From Pseudomonadota bacterium (GTDB taxonomy: Bacteria > Pseudomonadota > Alphaproteobacteria > Azospirillales > Azospirillaceae): 64,000 bases of DNA. The stretch lies in NCBI GenBank assembly GCA_023423695.1, contig JAFAFA010000048.1:62001-126000 (forward strand). The letters are read 5' to 3'. Of the stretch, positions 50,246 to 61,658 are shown in pieces. Numbering within the stretch: position 1 is the first letter of the stretch; every line of letters starts with the position of its first letter. The position numbers and the translations under genes are program-made. The notes below the pieces were generated by a model, which was not told where the DNA came from, ran no database searches, and worked only from the letters and a program-made list of their open reading frames with translations.

Positions 50246-52021
50246 TCAGAAGCCCTGTTCCTGGAACCAGAACTCCAGCAGGGCGACCTGCCACAGCTTC
50301 GACCCGCGCAACGGGGTGATGTGGCGTTCCGGATCGGCCAGCAGCCGGTCCAGATAGTCGCGCCGGAACAGGCCGCGCTCGCGCGCCGCCGGGGCGCTCA
50401 GCACGTCGCGCACCAGTTCCAGGAAGGGGCCGCGCAGGTATTTCAGCGCCGGCACCGGGAAATAGCCCTTTGGCCGGTCGATCACCTCGGCCGGGACGAC
50501 GCGGCGCGCCGCCTCCTTCAGGACGTATTTGCCGCCCTCGGCCAGCTTCATTTCGGCCGGGATGCGGGCGGCGAGCTCCACCAGCTCGTGATCGAGGAAG
50601 GGGACGCGCGCTTCCAGCCCGGCGGCCATCGTCATGTTGTCGACCCGCTTCACCGGATCGTCCACCAGCATCACCGTGGTGTCGAGCCGCAGCGCCTTGT
50701 CCACCGCCCGCTCGGCGCCGGGCATGGCGAACTGACGCTCCAGCCAGCGGCGGGAATGGTCCTCGCCGAGGAAGCGGGGATCCAGCGCCTCCGCCATCTC
50801 CGCATGGTCGCGGTCGAAGAAGACGCGGGCATAGTCGCCGACGGCATCGTTGCTGTCCAGCAACGGCGGATACCAGTGATAGCCGCCGAACACCTCGTCG
50901 GCACCCTGCCCCGACTGCACCACCTTCACCTGCTTCGCCACCTCCTGCGACAGCAGGAAGAAACCGATGTTGTCGTGGCTGACCATCGGTTCCGACATCG
51001 CGCGCACGCAGTCGCGCAATTCGGGCAGGGCGCGGGCGGAATCGACGAAGATCCGGTTGTGGTCGGTGCCGAAATGCCGGGCGACGATGTCGGAATACTG
51101 GAACTCGTCGCCGCGCTCGTCCCCAACCGTCTCGAAGCCGATGGAGAAGGTCTTCAGTCCGCTCTGCCCGTTCTCGGCCAGCAGTGCCGTGATGAGCGAA
51201 CTGTCCAGCCCGCCGGACAGCAGCACGCCGACCGGCACGTCGGCGACCAGCCGGCGCCGCACGGCGCGGGTCAGCGTCTCCAGCACCAGTTCGCGCCAGT
51301 CGGCGAAGTCTCGGTTTTCGTCGCCGGCCTGCGGCCCGAAATTCAGCGACCAATAGGCGGTCTCGCGCCGGGTGCCGTCCGGCTCGACGATCAGGGTGGT
51401 GGCGGGGGGCAGCTTGCGCACGCCCTTCAGAATGGTGTGCGGCGCCGGGACGACGGCGTGGAAGCTCATGTAATGGTGCAGCGCCACCGGGTCGATATCG
51501 GTGTCGATGCCCCCGGAGGCGACCAGCGCCGGCAAGGAGGAGGCGAAGCGCAGCCCACCCGGAATGTCGGCGAGATAGAGCGGCTTGATGCCCAGCCGGT
51601 CGCGGCCCAGCACGACGCGCCCGCTGTCGCGCTCGTGGATGGCGAAGGCGAACATGCCGTTCATGCGCTTGACGAAGTCCGGCCCCCAGGCGTGATAGGC
51701 CTTGATCAGGACCTCGGTGTCGCCGTCGGAGAAGAAGCTATAGCCGAGCCCGGCCAACTCCTCGCGCAGTTCCCGGTGGTTGTAGATGCAGCCGTTGAAG
51801 ACGACGGCGAGGCCGAGGGCGGAGTCCACCATCGGCTGTTGCGATGCCTCGCTGAGGTCGATGATCTTCAGCCGGCGATGGCCGAAGGCGACGCGGCCAT
51901 GGGCGAACAGGCCGTGGCCGTCCGGCCCGCGCGCCGCCAGCCGGTCGCACATGGCCTGGACCGCCGCCGTGCTGGCCGCCTCGCCGGTCTTGAAACGAAT
52001 CTCACCACTCAGTCCGCACAT
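50246..52021 (-). CDS. asnO: N-acetylglutaminylglutamine amidotransferase (asparagine-synthetase-like)
   Basis: This is a 591-residue class II amidotransferase. It begins MCGLSGEI, so Cys2 is the N-terminal nucleophile after Met removal. The glutaminase half has GRVAFGHRRLKIIDLS and GDTEVLIKAYHAWG; the synthetase half has the PP-loop VLLSGGLDSSLITALL and a C-terminal GYFPVPALKYLRGPF. It amidates the dipeptide acid to complete NAGGN. It is the first gene of the minus-strand set. The promoter probably lies in the 225-base gap 52022-52246, where no gene is seen. Confidence 0.88.
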   Translation of the reverse strand: MCGLSGEIRFKTGEAASTAAVQAMCDRLAARGPDGHGLFAHGRVAFGHRRLKIIDLSEASQQPMVDSALGLAVVFNGCIYNHRELREELAGLGYSFFSDGDTEVLIKAYHAWGPDFVKRMNGMFAFAIHERDSGRVVLGRDRLGIKPLYLADIPGGLRFASSLPALVASGGIDTDIDPVALHHYMSFHAVVPAPHTILKGVRKLPPATTLIVEPDGTRRETAYWSLNFGPQAGDENRDFADWRELVLETLTRAVRRRLVADVPVGVLLSGGLDSSLITALLAENGQSGLKTFSIGFETVGDERGDEFQYSDIVARHFGTDHNRIFVDSARALPELRDCVRAMSEPMVSHDNIGFFLLSQEVAKQVKVVQSGQGADEVFGGYHWYPPLLDSNDAVGDYARVFFDRDHAEMAEALDPRFLGEDHSRRWLERQFAMPGAERAVDKALRLDTTVMLVDDPVKRVDNMTMAAGLEARVPFLDHELVELAARIPAEMKLAEGGKYVLKEAARRVVPAEVIDRPKGYFPVPALKYLRGPFLELVRDVLSAPAARERGLFRRDYLDRLLADPERHITPLRGSKLWQVALLEFWFQEQGF

Positions 52022-52246
52022 CGGCTGTCGAGCCTCCTCGTTGGTTCAGGACGAAGGGGCGCTCGACCCGCAAAAAGGGCCAAACACCGGGGGCGCCGGC
52101 TGCGGAACGCGGCCGCCACCCGTTGGGAGCGTTCGTGGATGCCGGCCCTTCTCCCGCTCGATACACCACCGGCACCCGCGCGGCATAACGGTTGGCAGCG
52201 CCCGAGGTTCCCCAACGAGGGGCTTTTTGGAAGGGATGGCTTCCCG

Positions 52247-53713
52247 TCAGAGTTTGAAGAAGTTGCGCAGGCGGGCCAGCAAGGCTTGCGATTCCACCGG
52301 CGGGGGCGGGGCGACGCCCTGCTGGCGGTTGCGTTCGGCGGTGTTGCGGGTCTGGCGGTCGGCCATCAGGTTGGCCAGCCGCTCCGCCAGTTGGGGGCGC
52401 TGACGCAGCACCGGGTCGAGATGGCTGCGCGCCAGTTCGAACACCACCGCGTCGGTGCACGCGACGACCGAGGCGCTGCGCGGTTGGCCGGTCAACAGCG
52501 ACATCTCGCCGAACAGGTCTCCCGGCCGCAGGCGGGTCAGGTGGATCACGCCGGAACGCTGGTCGCCATCGGGGTGGGTTGGGCCGGTGGCGGCTGGAGC
52601 GGCGATCTCAACGTCGAATGCACCCTCCGCAATCACGAACAGCGATTCGCCGGCGTCGCCCTGGCGGACGGCGGCGGCGCCGGCCGGGAGATGGACCTCG
52701 CGCATGGCGTCGGCGAGCGCCTCCAACTCCTCGTCGTCGAAGGCGTCGAACAATTGCAGTTGGCGCAGCAGGTTGTGCCGCAACATATCGGTGTCGGCCT
52801 GGACGGGCTGGTGCTGACGAACCTCCTGCTTCGGACAGGCAGGCCCGATCCCGGCGCGGACGAGGTTGCCCAGCACTGCCGTCAGAACGGCATCCCGCGC
52901 CAGCGCCACCCGCCCGCCGTCATCGGTCCAGAAGCGCGCCTGATAGGAAATGCCGTTGGGCGTCACCGCCTCCACGATCACGTCGGGCCGCGGGGTGGAC
53001 AGCACGCCGTCGGCGCAGAGCATGGCCGACAACAGGATGCGCTTGGCGCGCTCCACCGGCACCTCGTGGTCGAGCAGGATCGGTACGGAGGCACGGAAGG
53101 CCAGGCTGGGACGGCTGAAATTGACGAAGCGGCTGCCGGCGACGATGCCGTTCGGCACGATGACGGCGGTGCCGTCACCAGCGATCAGGCGGGTGGCGCG
53201 CCAGTTGATCTCGTCGACCCGCCCGGCCACGCCGGGCGACAGTTCCAGCCAATCGCCGATGTGATAAGGGTGCTCGATGTTCAGTGCGATGCCGGCGAAG
53301 ATGTCGGCGATGATGTTGCGGAGCGCGAAACCCAGCACGGCGATGGCGACGCCGGAGGTCGCCAGCAACCCGGTCACCGGCTGTTCCAGCACGAAGGCCA
53401 CGATCGCCAGCACCGAAACGCCATAGATGAAAAAGCGCAGCAGGTCGGCCAGCAAGCGTGGGAAGCGCGGTGGCCGGAGCGTGCCGTCGGGGTTGGTGCC
53501 GCCATTGCCGGCTGCCAGCAGGTCGATCAGGCGCGCGCCGCCCCAGGCCGCGACCAGCCAGGCGCCCGATGCGACGGCGATGTCGAGCCCGTTGCTGAGC
53601 GAACGGCCGAGGATGGGCTCCAGGTGACCATGCAGCCAAGGCTTTGCAGCGACCAGGGAAGCCATCAGGGCCAGCAGCAGGGCGGGGATGGACAGACGCC
53701 GCAAGGCGTTCAT
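52247..53713 (-). CDS. MscS-type channel with cyclic-nucleotide-binding domain
   Basis: This is a 488-residue inner-membrane protein. Three hydrophobic segments lie in the first 120 residues, then the MscS signature LGFALRNIIADIFAGIALNIEHPYHIGDWLEL and a beta domain (GRVDEINWRATRLIAGDGTAVIVPNG). The C-terminal cNMP-binding domain (about 340-460) has VRQGDAGESLFVIAEGAFDVEI and GDLFGEMSLLTGQPRSASV. The ATG at 53713 follows GAGGAGA. Such fusions open in response to membrane tension, possibly modulated by a cyclic nucleotide. Adjacent to the NAGGN operon on the same strand, it fits an osmotic-shock module. Confidence 0.87.
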   Translation of the reverse strand: MNALRRLSIPALLLALMASLVAAKPWLHGHLEPILGRSLSNGLDIAVASGAWLVAAWGGARLIDLLAAGNGGTNPDGTLRPPRFPRLLADLLRFFIYGVSVLAIVAFVLEQPVTGLLATSGVAIAVLGFALRNIIADIFAGIALNIEHPYHIGDWLELSPGVAGRVDEINWRATRLIAGDGTAVIVPNGIVAGSRFVNFSRPSLAFRASVPILLDHEVPVERAKRILLSAMLCADGVLSTPRPDVIVEAVTPNGISYQARFWTDDGGRVALARDAVLTAVLGNLVRAGIGPACPKQEVRQHQPVQADTDMLRHNLLRQLQLFDAFDDEELEALADAMREVHLPAGAAAVRQGDAGESLFVIAEGAFDVEIAAPAATGPTHPDGDQRSGVIHLTRLRPGDLFGEMSLLTGQPRSASVVACTDAVVFELARSHLDPVLRQRPQLAERLANLMADRQTRNTAERNRQQGVAPPPPVESQALLARLRNFFKL

Positions 53714-53824
53714 CGGACGGGGTTCTCCTCGGCGACCGGCCGGCTTCGGCCAAGCGAGGTGCGACGATGGCACGAACATGCGCCACCCCGTCAAGCGGAC
53801 TATTTTCTCCCGTAGTCCAGGCCT

Positions 53825-54316
53825 TCAGATACCGACCGGCTGCCGGGACGGTCGGGACAGCCCCATCACGAAGTAGCCGATCACCGGGTCGGAGCCCGCG
53901 ACTTTGCCGGCGAAGGCATAGGCGCGGCACAGGACGGCCAACGCGGTTTCCGGATCGCAGCTCTTGCGCCGGAACACCTCGCCCTTGCGCAGCGGAGCGA
54001 AATCGCCGTCCCAGAAATCCGGGTTGTCCAGCGGCCCGAAATTCATCGCCCAGAAGCCGAAGGAGCGTTCCGGCCGTTCCCAGCGTCCGAGCACGGCAAG
54101 GTTGCGGTGCCGCGTGTCGCCGGAGATGCGGGCGAACAACGTGCCGACGGCGTCCGCCTCCCCTTCCAGCACCTGAAGGAAGGTGCCTTCATGTTCGATC
54201 AGGAATCCGGTGACGCCCAGACGCCGGTTGTTGGAAGAGCTTCGTACGCAAATGTCGGCCAGGGCCGAGAACGGAAGCAGGGCGACGGCATCACTGCGAT
54301 AGAGAAGAGTGAGCAT
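53825..54316 (-). CDS. BLUF-domain blue-light photoreceptor
   Basis: This is a 163-residue flavin-binding protein. Residues 1-95 form the BLUF domain: Y6 (LLYRSDA), N30 (SSNNRRLGVTGFL) and Q48 (FLQVLEG) are the residues that define the light-switching hydrogen-bond network. The last 65 residues (FRRKSCDPETALAVLCRAYAFAGKV) form a small helical extension with no known output domain, so it is a short BLUF protein acting by protein-protein contact. ATG 54316 starts at the conserved MLTLLYRS. A cyclic-nucleotide-regulated channel gene lies downstream, though a functional link is only suggestive. Confidence 0.9.
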   Translation of the reverse strand: MLTLLYRSDAVALLPFSALADICVRSSSNNRRLGVTGFLIEHEGTFLQVLEGEADAVGTLFARISGDTRHRNLAVLGRWERPERSFGFWAMNFGPLDNPDFWDGDFAPLRKGEVFRRKSCDPETALAVLCRAYAFAGKVAGSDPVIGYFVMGLSRPSRQPVGI

Positions 54317-54423
54317 CGGTTTCCTCCCACCTCTTGCCCCACCTGATAAGGACAATGGTGAGGAAACCGACAATCGGTAACCCTTTCTTTCGTCGATACG
54401 ATGTCGCACCCGGCGGACATATC

Positions 54424-54464
54424 CGGGATGGCGGTGAGGCGGATTGCCGCCCACCGCCATCCCG
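54424..54464 (-). terminator. Very strong hairpin after the ThDP enzyme gene
   Basis: A 13-bp perfect outer stem (cgggatggcggtg and its complement), one bulged base and an inner ggcgg/ccgcc stem close a 4-base loop. It lies 26 bases after the stop of the gene at 54491 on the minus strand. No T-run follows, so it may act as a barrier against 3' decay as well as a terminator. Confidence 0.55.
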
Positions 54465-54490
54465 ACTTGACGACGCTCAGGCGATCTCCC

Positions 54491-56245
54491 TCAAATGATT
54501 TCCCGGGCCCGGTCCTTGAACACCGTGGCGGCGATCTTCAACGCGTCGGGGGTGCCGCGGGCCAGCGCCTCGGCGAAATGAGCGGCCTGCTTGGCCTTCA
54601 CCTTGGGCGGCATCGGCGGCTCGTTGCCGTCCACTAGGCAATCGACCACCACCGGGCCGGGATGGGCGAGAGCGGCGTCCAGAATGGCGCCGCAATCCTT
54701 GGGGTCGCGGATGGTGAACCCCTTGCCGCCGCAGGCCTCCGCCACCTTGGCGAAGTCGATGGGGTGCAGGTCGCAGACATATTCGGGATTGCCCAGCATC
54801 GCCATCTGCTCCCACTTGATCTGGCCGAGCGAGCTGTTGTTGTTGATGATGACCTTGACCGGCAGGTTGTACTTCACCGCCGTCACGAAATCGGCCATCA
54901 GCATCGAAAATCCGCCGTCGCCGACATAGGCGATCACCTGCCGGTCCGGATAGGCGATCTGCGCGGCGATGGCATAGGGCAGACCGGGCGCCATGGTGGC
55001 GAGGTTGCCCGACAGCGAATGCATCTGGCCGCGCTTCACCGGGATCTGCCGTGCCCACCATGTGGCGATGGTGCCGCTGTCGCAGGCGACGATGGCGGCG
55101 TCGGTCAGCCGCTTGCCCAGTTCCCACGCCGCCACCTGCGGCTTCATCGGCATGTCCTGGCGGGTGCCGCGTTCCTCCATCAGCCGCATCCACTCCGCCT
55201 TGCCGGCCTGCGCTTTCTCAAGGAAGCTGCGTTCCTCGTGGCGCTGCACCCGCTCGGTCAGGATGTCCAGCGCCAGCCGGCAGTCGCCGACCAGCCCGGC
55301 CTCCACCGGATAGCGCAGACCGATCCGCGCCGCGTCGATGTCGATCTGGATGCCGCGGGCCTGATCCGGCTTCGGGTAATATTCGATGTAGGGGAAGGTG
55401 GAACCGGCGATCAGCAGCGTGTCGCAGGTCTCCAGCGCGGTCTGCGACGGTTCGGTGCCCAGCAGCCCGACCGATCCGGTGGTGTAGGGGCTGTCGTCCG
55501 GCACCGTCGCCTTGCCGAGCAGCGCCTTGACGATCACCGCCCCGGTCTTCTCCGCCAGCCGTTCCAGCTGGTCGCCGGCCTTCAGCGCGCCCTGCCCGGC
55601 CAAAATGACGATGCGCTTGCCGGCGTCCATGATCTCCACCGCCCGGCGCATCTCCGCCTCCGACGGCACCGGAAGCTCGGGGGCGAACAGGGCGGTGTTG
55701 TGGCCCTTGACGTTGCGCGGCGCCCGCATGTCGTCGCCGGCCGCCTGGTCCTGCAGATCGACCGGAATGGTGATGTGGGCGACGCCGCGGTGGGCCAGCG
55801 CGGTGCGGCAGGCGAGAGTCGCGATGTTGCGGACATGGGCGGCGCCCATGATGCGCTGGTTGAAGACCGACACGTCCTGGAAGACCTTGTCCAGTTCCAC
55901 GTCCTGCTGGGTGTGGGTGCCGACGAGATCGTGATACTGCAGCCCGGTGATCGCCAGCACCGGCTGGTGGTCCAGCTTGGCGTCGTAGAGGCCGTTCAGC
56001 AGATGCAGCCCGCCGGGACCGGAGGTGGCGAGGCAGACGCCCAGCCTGCCGGTGAACTTGGCATAGCCGCAGGCGGCGAAGGCGGCGGCCTCCTCGTGCC
56101 GGACCTGGATGAAGCGGATCTCGTCCTTGCGCTGGCGCAGCGCCTCGACGATGCCGTTGATGCCGTCGCCGGGGATGCCGAAGACGGTGTCCACCCCCCA
56201 ATCCACCAGGACGTCCACCAGGATGTCGGCTGCCGTGCGTGCCAT
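54491..56245 (-). CDS. Thiamine-diphosphate enzyme, pyruvate oxidase/acetolactate synthase type
   Basis: This is a 584-residue three-domain ThDP enzyme. The N-terminal domain has ILVDVLVDWGVDTVFGIPGDGINGIVEAL and the catalytic Glu in VRHEEAAAFAACGYAKFTG. The middle domain is KRIVILAGQGAL. The ThDP-binding GDG-NN motif reads VGDGGFSMLMADFVTAVKYNLPVKVIINNN. The pattern resembles quinone-dependent pyruvate oxidase (PoxB) more than the anabolic acetolactate synthase, and there is no small-subunit gene. ATG 56245 follows GGGAGAGGAC. Product (acetate, acetaldehyde or acetolactate) is not decided by sequence alone. Confidence 0.85.
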   Translation of the reverse strand: MARTAADILVDVLVDWGVDTVFGIPGDGINGIVEALRQRKDEIRFIQVRHEEAAAFAACGYAKFTGRLGVCLATSGPGGLHLLNGLYDAKLDHQPVLAITGLQYHDLVGTHTQQDVELDKVFQDVSVFNQRIMGAAHVRNIATLACRTALAHRGVAHITIPVDLQDQAAGDDMRAPRNVKGHNTALFAPELPVPSEAEMRRAVEIMDAGKRIVILAGQGALKAGDQLERLAEKTGAVIVKALLGKATVPDDSPYTTGSVGLLGTEPSQTALETCDTLLIAGSTFPYIEYYPKPDQARGIQIDIDAARIGLRYPVEAGLVGDCRLALDILTERVQRHEERSFLEKAQAGKAEWMRLMEERGTRQDMPMKPQVAAWELGKRLTDAAIVACDSGTIATWWARQIPVKRGQMHSLSGNLATMAPGLPYAIAAQIAYPDRQVIAYVGDGGFSMLMADFVTAVKYNLPVKVIINNNSSLGQIKWEQMAMLGNPEYVCDLHPIDFAKVAEACGGKGFTIRDPKDCGAILDAALAHPGPVVVDCLVDGNEPPMPPKVKAKQAAHFAEALARGTPDALKIAATVFKDRAREII

Positions 56246-56329
56246 GGGTCCTCTCCCTTGCCGGGTCGTGTCGCGTCGTCTCGAGCCCAGCAACAGGAGG
56301 TCGGTGGGGCGGTTCCCTTGGTCACTCCC

Positions 56330-57043
56330 TCATCGGCAGGTGCTGAAGGCGCCCATGTCCAGGTGGAAATGGTTGCGGTGCGCCTCGTTGTACTCCGGCC
56401 CCAGCACCACGTCGAAGAAGCGGCAGGCGCCGTCGCGCACGTTGCGCAGGAAAGCGGCCTTGCGGCCGTCGCCGCCGCTTTTCCAGTCGTTCAGAACGCT
56501 GATCCGCGTGCCGTCGGCCAGCACGAAACCGCCGAGGTCGATGGCGTTGGCGCTGGCATGCTCGCTGCGCCGCCCCTCCGCCCGGCCATAGATGTTGCGG
56601 CAGGCGTAGGTGCCGAGATGCTCCACCCGCGCCACCTTCTGGCCGAAATGCGTTTGCGCCGCCGGCTGCAGGGCGTGCGCCTCGAACAGGGTCCAGGCGG
56701 CAGCGAGCCCGCAGGTGGCGAGAAAGCCGCTGCTGAAGGCGATGTCTGTGCGCGACACCCGCACCACCCCCCGCAAGGCGCAATTCTCGTCGGATGGGCG
56801 GTCTGGCAAGGGAGTGAAACGCAGGTCCGTGTTGCCCAGCGCCGCCCGGCACTGCTCCGGATCGCGTTCCAGCCGCGACAGCTTGAATCCGGTCAGCCAG
56901 TCCGGCTCCACCCGCAGGTCGAGCGGCGCCCAGGGGTCGTAGCGGGGCGGCACCGCGATCAGCCCGCCCCACACCCCGGCCGCCGCCCCGGCCAGCGCCA
57001 GCAGCCCCAGCAACGCCAGCCATCGCATCAGGCTCGCCATCAT
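56330..57043 (-). CDS. Extensin-like (M15-fold) cell-wall protein
   Basis: This is a 237-residue protein with an N-terminal membrane or signal segment (WLALLGLLALAGAAAGVWGG). The C-terminal domain (about 85-235) matches the bacterial extensin-like family: CALRGVVRVSRTDIAFSSGFLATCGLA, then YACRNIYGRAEGRRSEHASANAIDLGGFVLADG and HRNHFHLDMG. The His/Asp pattern (SEHASANAID, HFHLD) resembles LD-carboxypeptidases of the M15 fold, so a peptidoglycan or surface substrate is likely. The start is one of two adjacent ATGs (57043 and 57040). It ends just downstream of the GFA gene. Confidence 0.8.
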   Translation of the reverse strand: MMASLMRWLALLGLLALAGAAAGVWGGLIAVPPRYDPWAPLDLRVEPDWLTGFKLSRLERDPEQCRAALGNTDLRFTPLPDRPSDENCALRGVVRVSRTDIAFSSGFLATCGLAAAWTLFEAHALQPAAQTHFGQKVARVEHLGTYACRNIYGRAEGRRSEHASANAIDLGGFVLADGTRISVLNDWKSGGDGRKAAFLRNVRDGACRFFDVVLGPEYNEAHRNHFHLDMGAFSTCR

Positions 57044-57050
57044 GGGCCGT

Positions 57051-57545
57051 CTAGCGGTCCAGCAGCCCGTGGCGCCGGTGCCAGTCCTCCAGCGATTCCT
57101 CCGGGTACCGGGCGAAGTGGACGTCGTTGGGGCCGCTGGGCACCTCCACCCACGGCGCCTTGAAGTCCAGCATGATGTGCACCCGCTCCGGCGGGGCCGG
57201 CAGAGGCGTGTCGATGGCCGAGGCGAAGGGATGGACAAGGTCAGGCCAAGCCGGGTCCTCCGCCCACAGTGCTGTGCCGCAATGCTTGCAGAAATGGCGG
57301 TGCGACGGGCCGGGATGAGTCTGGCCCGGATGGTCGGGATCGTCGATGGGCGCGCGCCACATCTCCACGGCCTCGCGCCCCTCCACCTCCAGCGTGTCGG
57401 CATCGCCGCCGAGGTTGATGGCGTAACCGCCGCCGCCGGCGCTCTTACGGCAGATCGTGCAGTAGCAGTGCATGTAGGGAACCGGCGTCGGCGAGTTCAG
57501 CGTGAAGCGGACGGCGCCGCAGCGGCAGGAACCGGAAAGCTTCAT
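57051..57545 (-). CDS. GFA-family (glutathione-dependent formaldehyde-activating-like) zinc protein
   Basis: This is a 164-residue cytosolic protein. Zinc ligands are visible at C7 and C9 (GSCRCGAVRF), C27, C29 and C32 (HCYCTICRKSAGG) and C86, C89 (FCKHCGTALW). The family binds S-hydroxymethyl-glutathione or related thiols, though many members have unknown substrates. ATG 57545 follows GGAGA. It is head-to-head with the molybdenum-hydroxylase operon, with a 193-base divergent region between. Both deal with aldehyde-like substrates, so shared regulation is plausible but unproven. Confidence 0.85.
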   Translation of the reverse strand: MKLSGSCRCGAVRFTLNSPTPVPYMHCYCTICRKSAGGGGYAINLGGDADTLEVEGREAVEMWRAPIDDPDHPGQTHPGPSHRHFCKHCGTALWAEDPAWPDLVHPFASAIDTPLPAPPERVHIMLDFKAPWVEVPSGPNDVHFARYPEESLEDWHRRHGLLDR

Positions 57546-57738
57546 GGCAGGGGTCTCCGCGATGAGGTGGCGCCGGCAGCAGACGCCACACCCCGCACCA
57601 GATGGGACCGCGCTCGCCGTTTGCCACCATCTCCGCCGAGGGAACGCAGCGGAAGGGCGGCTGTTACCCCGGCAAGCCAAGATGCGCCGCCGCACCCCCG
57701 TGGCCGGCGGCGCCCCCCTGCCAGCAGCCGGAGCGGTC

Positions 57739-59305
<1,567 letters not shown>

Positions 59306-59309
<4 letters not shown>

Positions 59310-61600
59310 TCGCCAAACCGAGCATTCCCGCCTCCCTGGAGAATCCCGGTGCCCAGATCGGCAAGCCCGTCAGCCGCGTCGACGGCCGGCTGAAGGTGAC
59401 CGGCGGCGCCAAATACGCCGCGGAGTTCAATACGCCCGGCCTCGCCCACGGCTATATCCTGTCGAGCGCCATCGCCCGCGGGCGCATCCTCAGCATGGAT
59501 ACCGCCAAGGCGCTGGCCCTGCCCGGCGTCTTCCAGGTCTTCACCCACGAGAACCGGCCGAGCCTGCCCTGGTTCGACCGCAAGTGGAAGGACGACGACG
59601 CGCCCAAGGGCTCGCCCTTCCGCCCGCTCTACGACGCGACGATCCACCATTCGCTCCAGCCCATCGCGCTGGTGGTGGCGGAGAGCTTCGAACTGGCGCG
59701 CTACGCCGCCCGCCTGATCCATGTCGTCTATGAGGCGGAGGAGCACCAGACCGACCTGCACGAGGCGAAGGCCCACGCCTTCACCCCCGGCAAGGACAAG
59801 GGCGGGTTCCAGCCGCCGCCGAAGCCGCGCGGCGACGCCGACCGGGCGCTGGCCGAGGCGGAGGTCAGCATCGACCTGCACTTCACCCAGGCGGTCGAGC
59901 ACCACAACCCGATGGAGATGCACGCCTCCACCGTCATCCACCACAATGACGGCACCCTGACCGTCCATGACAAGACCCAGGGGCCGCTGAACACCCAGAC
60001 CTATGTCTGCAACGTCTTCAACCTGTCGAAGGACGCGGTGCGGGTGATCTCCCCCTTCGTCGGCGGAGCCTTCGGTTCAGGCCTCAGGCCGCAGCACCAG
60101 CTGTTCATGGCGGTTCTGGCGGCGACCACGCTGAAGCGCTCGGTGCGCGTGGAGCTGTCGCGCCCGCAGATGTTCAGCTTCGGCCATCGGCCTGAAACGC
60201 TGCAGCGGGTGGCGCTGGGCACCCGCAAGGACGGCACGCTGACCGCCATGATCCACGAGGCGGTGCAGGAGACCTCGCAGAGCGAGAACTATGTCGAGGT
60301 CGTCGTCAACTGGTCGGGCCAGCAGTACAAGTGCGACAATGTCCGGCTGGACTACAAGCTGGCGCGGATGGACACCCACACCCCGCTCGACCAGCGCGCC
60401 CCCGGTGCCGCCACCGGTGTCCCGGCACTGGAAATCGCCATGGACGAGCTGGCGGCCAGGCTCGGCATGGACCCGCTGGAATTGCGGCTGAAGAACTACA
60501 CCGAGGTCGATCCCAACACGGACAAGCCCTTCTCCAGCAAGGAGCTGCGTGCCTGCTTCCAACAGGGGGCGGAGCGCTTCGGCTGGCATAAGCGCAACCA
60601 TACGCCGCGGTCGATGCGGGAGGGACGGCAGTTGATCGGCTGGGGCATGGCATCCGGCGTGTGGGACGCGATGCAGGGGCAGGCGGCGGCTTCCGCCCGG
60701 CTCGGCATCGACGGCACGCTAGTCGTGGGCAGCGCCACCGCCGACATCGGCCCCGGCACCTACACGGCGATGACGCAGATCGCCGCCGACATCCTGGGCC
60801 TGCCCATCGAGAAGGTGTCGTTCCAACTGGGCGACAGCAGCCTGCCGATGGCGCCGCTGCAGGGCGGATCCTGGACGGTGTCGTCGGTCGGCTCGGCGGT
60901 GAAGGCGGTGTGCGACCGGCTGCGCGCCAAGCTGGCTAGCTTGGCGGTGGGGCTGAACGACGGGCCGCTGAAGGGGCTGAAGGCCGACGATCTGGTCTTC
61001 GCCGACGGACACTTGATCGCCAAGACCGATCCGTCCTGGCGGATGTCGATCACCGAGGTGATGCGCGCCAACGACCTGCTGGTGCTGGAGGACGAGGCGC
61101 GCTCCATCCCCTATTACAAGTCACAGATGCAGCATGCGCTCGGCACCCATTCCGCCATCTTCGCGGAGGTGCGGGTGGACGAGGATCTCGGCACCGTGCA
61201 GGTCACCCGCGTCGTCAGCGCGGTCGCCGCTGGCCGCATCATCAACCCGAAGACCGCGCGTAGCCAGGTGCTGGGGGCGGTGGTGTGGGGCATCGGCATG
61301 GCTCTGGAGGAGGAGTCGATGACCGACCAGCGGCTCGGCCGCTTCATGAACCATGACTTCGCCGAATACCACATCCCGGTGAACGCCGACGTCCACGACA
61401 TTGATGTCATCTTCGTCGAGGAGCATGACGACATCGTCAACCCGCTGGGCGCCAAGGGTGTCGGCGAAATCGGCATCGTCGGCGTCCCCGCCGCCATCGC
61501 CAACGCGATCTACCACGCCACCGGCAAGCGCCTCTGCGACCTGCCGATCACGGTGGACAAGGTGTTGGGGGCGTCGGCGAAGGGGCGAGGCACCGTGTAG
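59306..61600 (+). CDS. Molybdenum hydroxylase catalytic subunit (PaoC/YagR-like)
   Basis: This is a 764-residue molybdopterin-cytosine-dinucleotide-binding subunit. Motifs include GKPVSRVDGRLKVTGGAKYAAE near the start, VGGAFGSGLRPQHQL and DQRAPGAATGVPALE around the Mo site, GDSSLPMAPLQGGSWTVSSV for the cofactor, and a C-terminal GAKGVGEIGIVGVPAAIANAI containing the catalytic Glu. The family oxidises aldehydes or N-heterocycles to acids. No chaperone (XdhC/PaoD-like) gene follows in this window. The three subunits are co-translated with 4-base overlaps. Confidence 0.92.
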
Positions 61601-61658
61601 AAGGGCGATCTTCCCGAACCGGCGCCGGGCTACGGTTGTGCCCGTTCCGGGCTAGCCA

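Noticed and set aside
49388..53815. A 1475-residue plus-strand open frame
   Set aside because: It is antisense to ngg, asnO and the channel gene, has biased composition and no family motifs. Long antisense frames are expected in GC-rich coding DNA.
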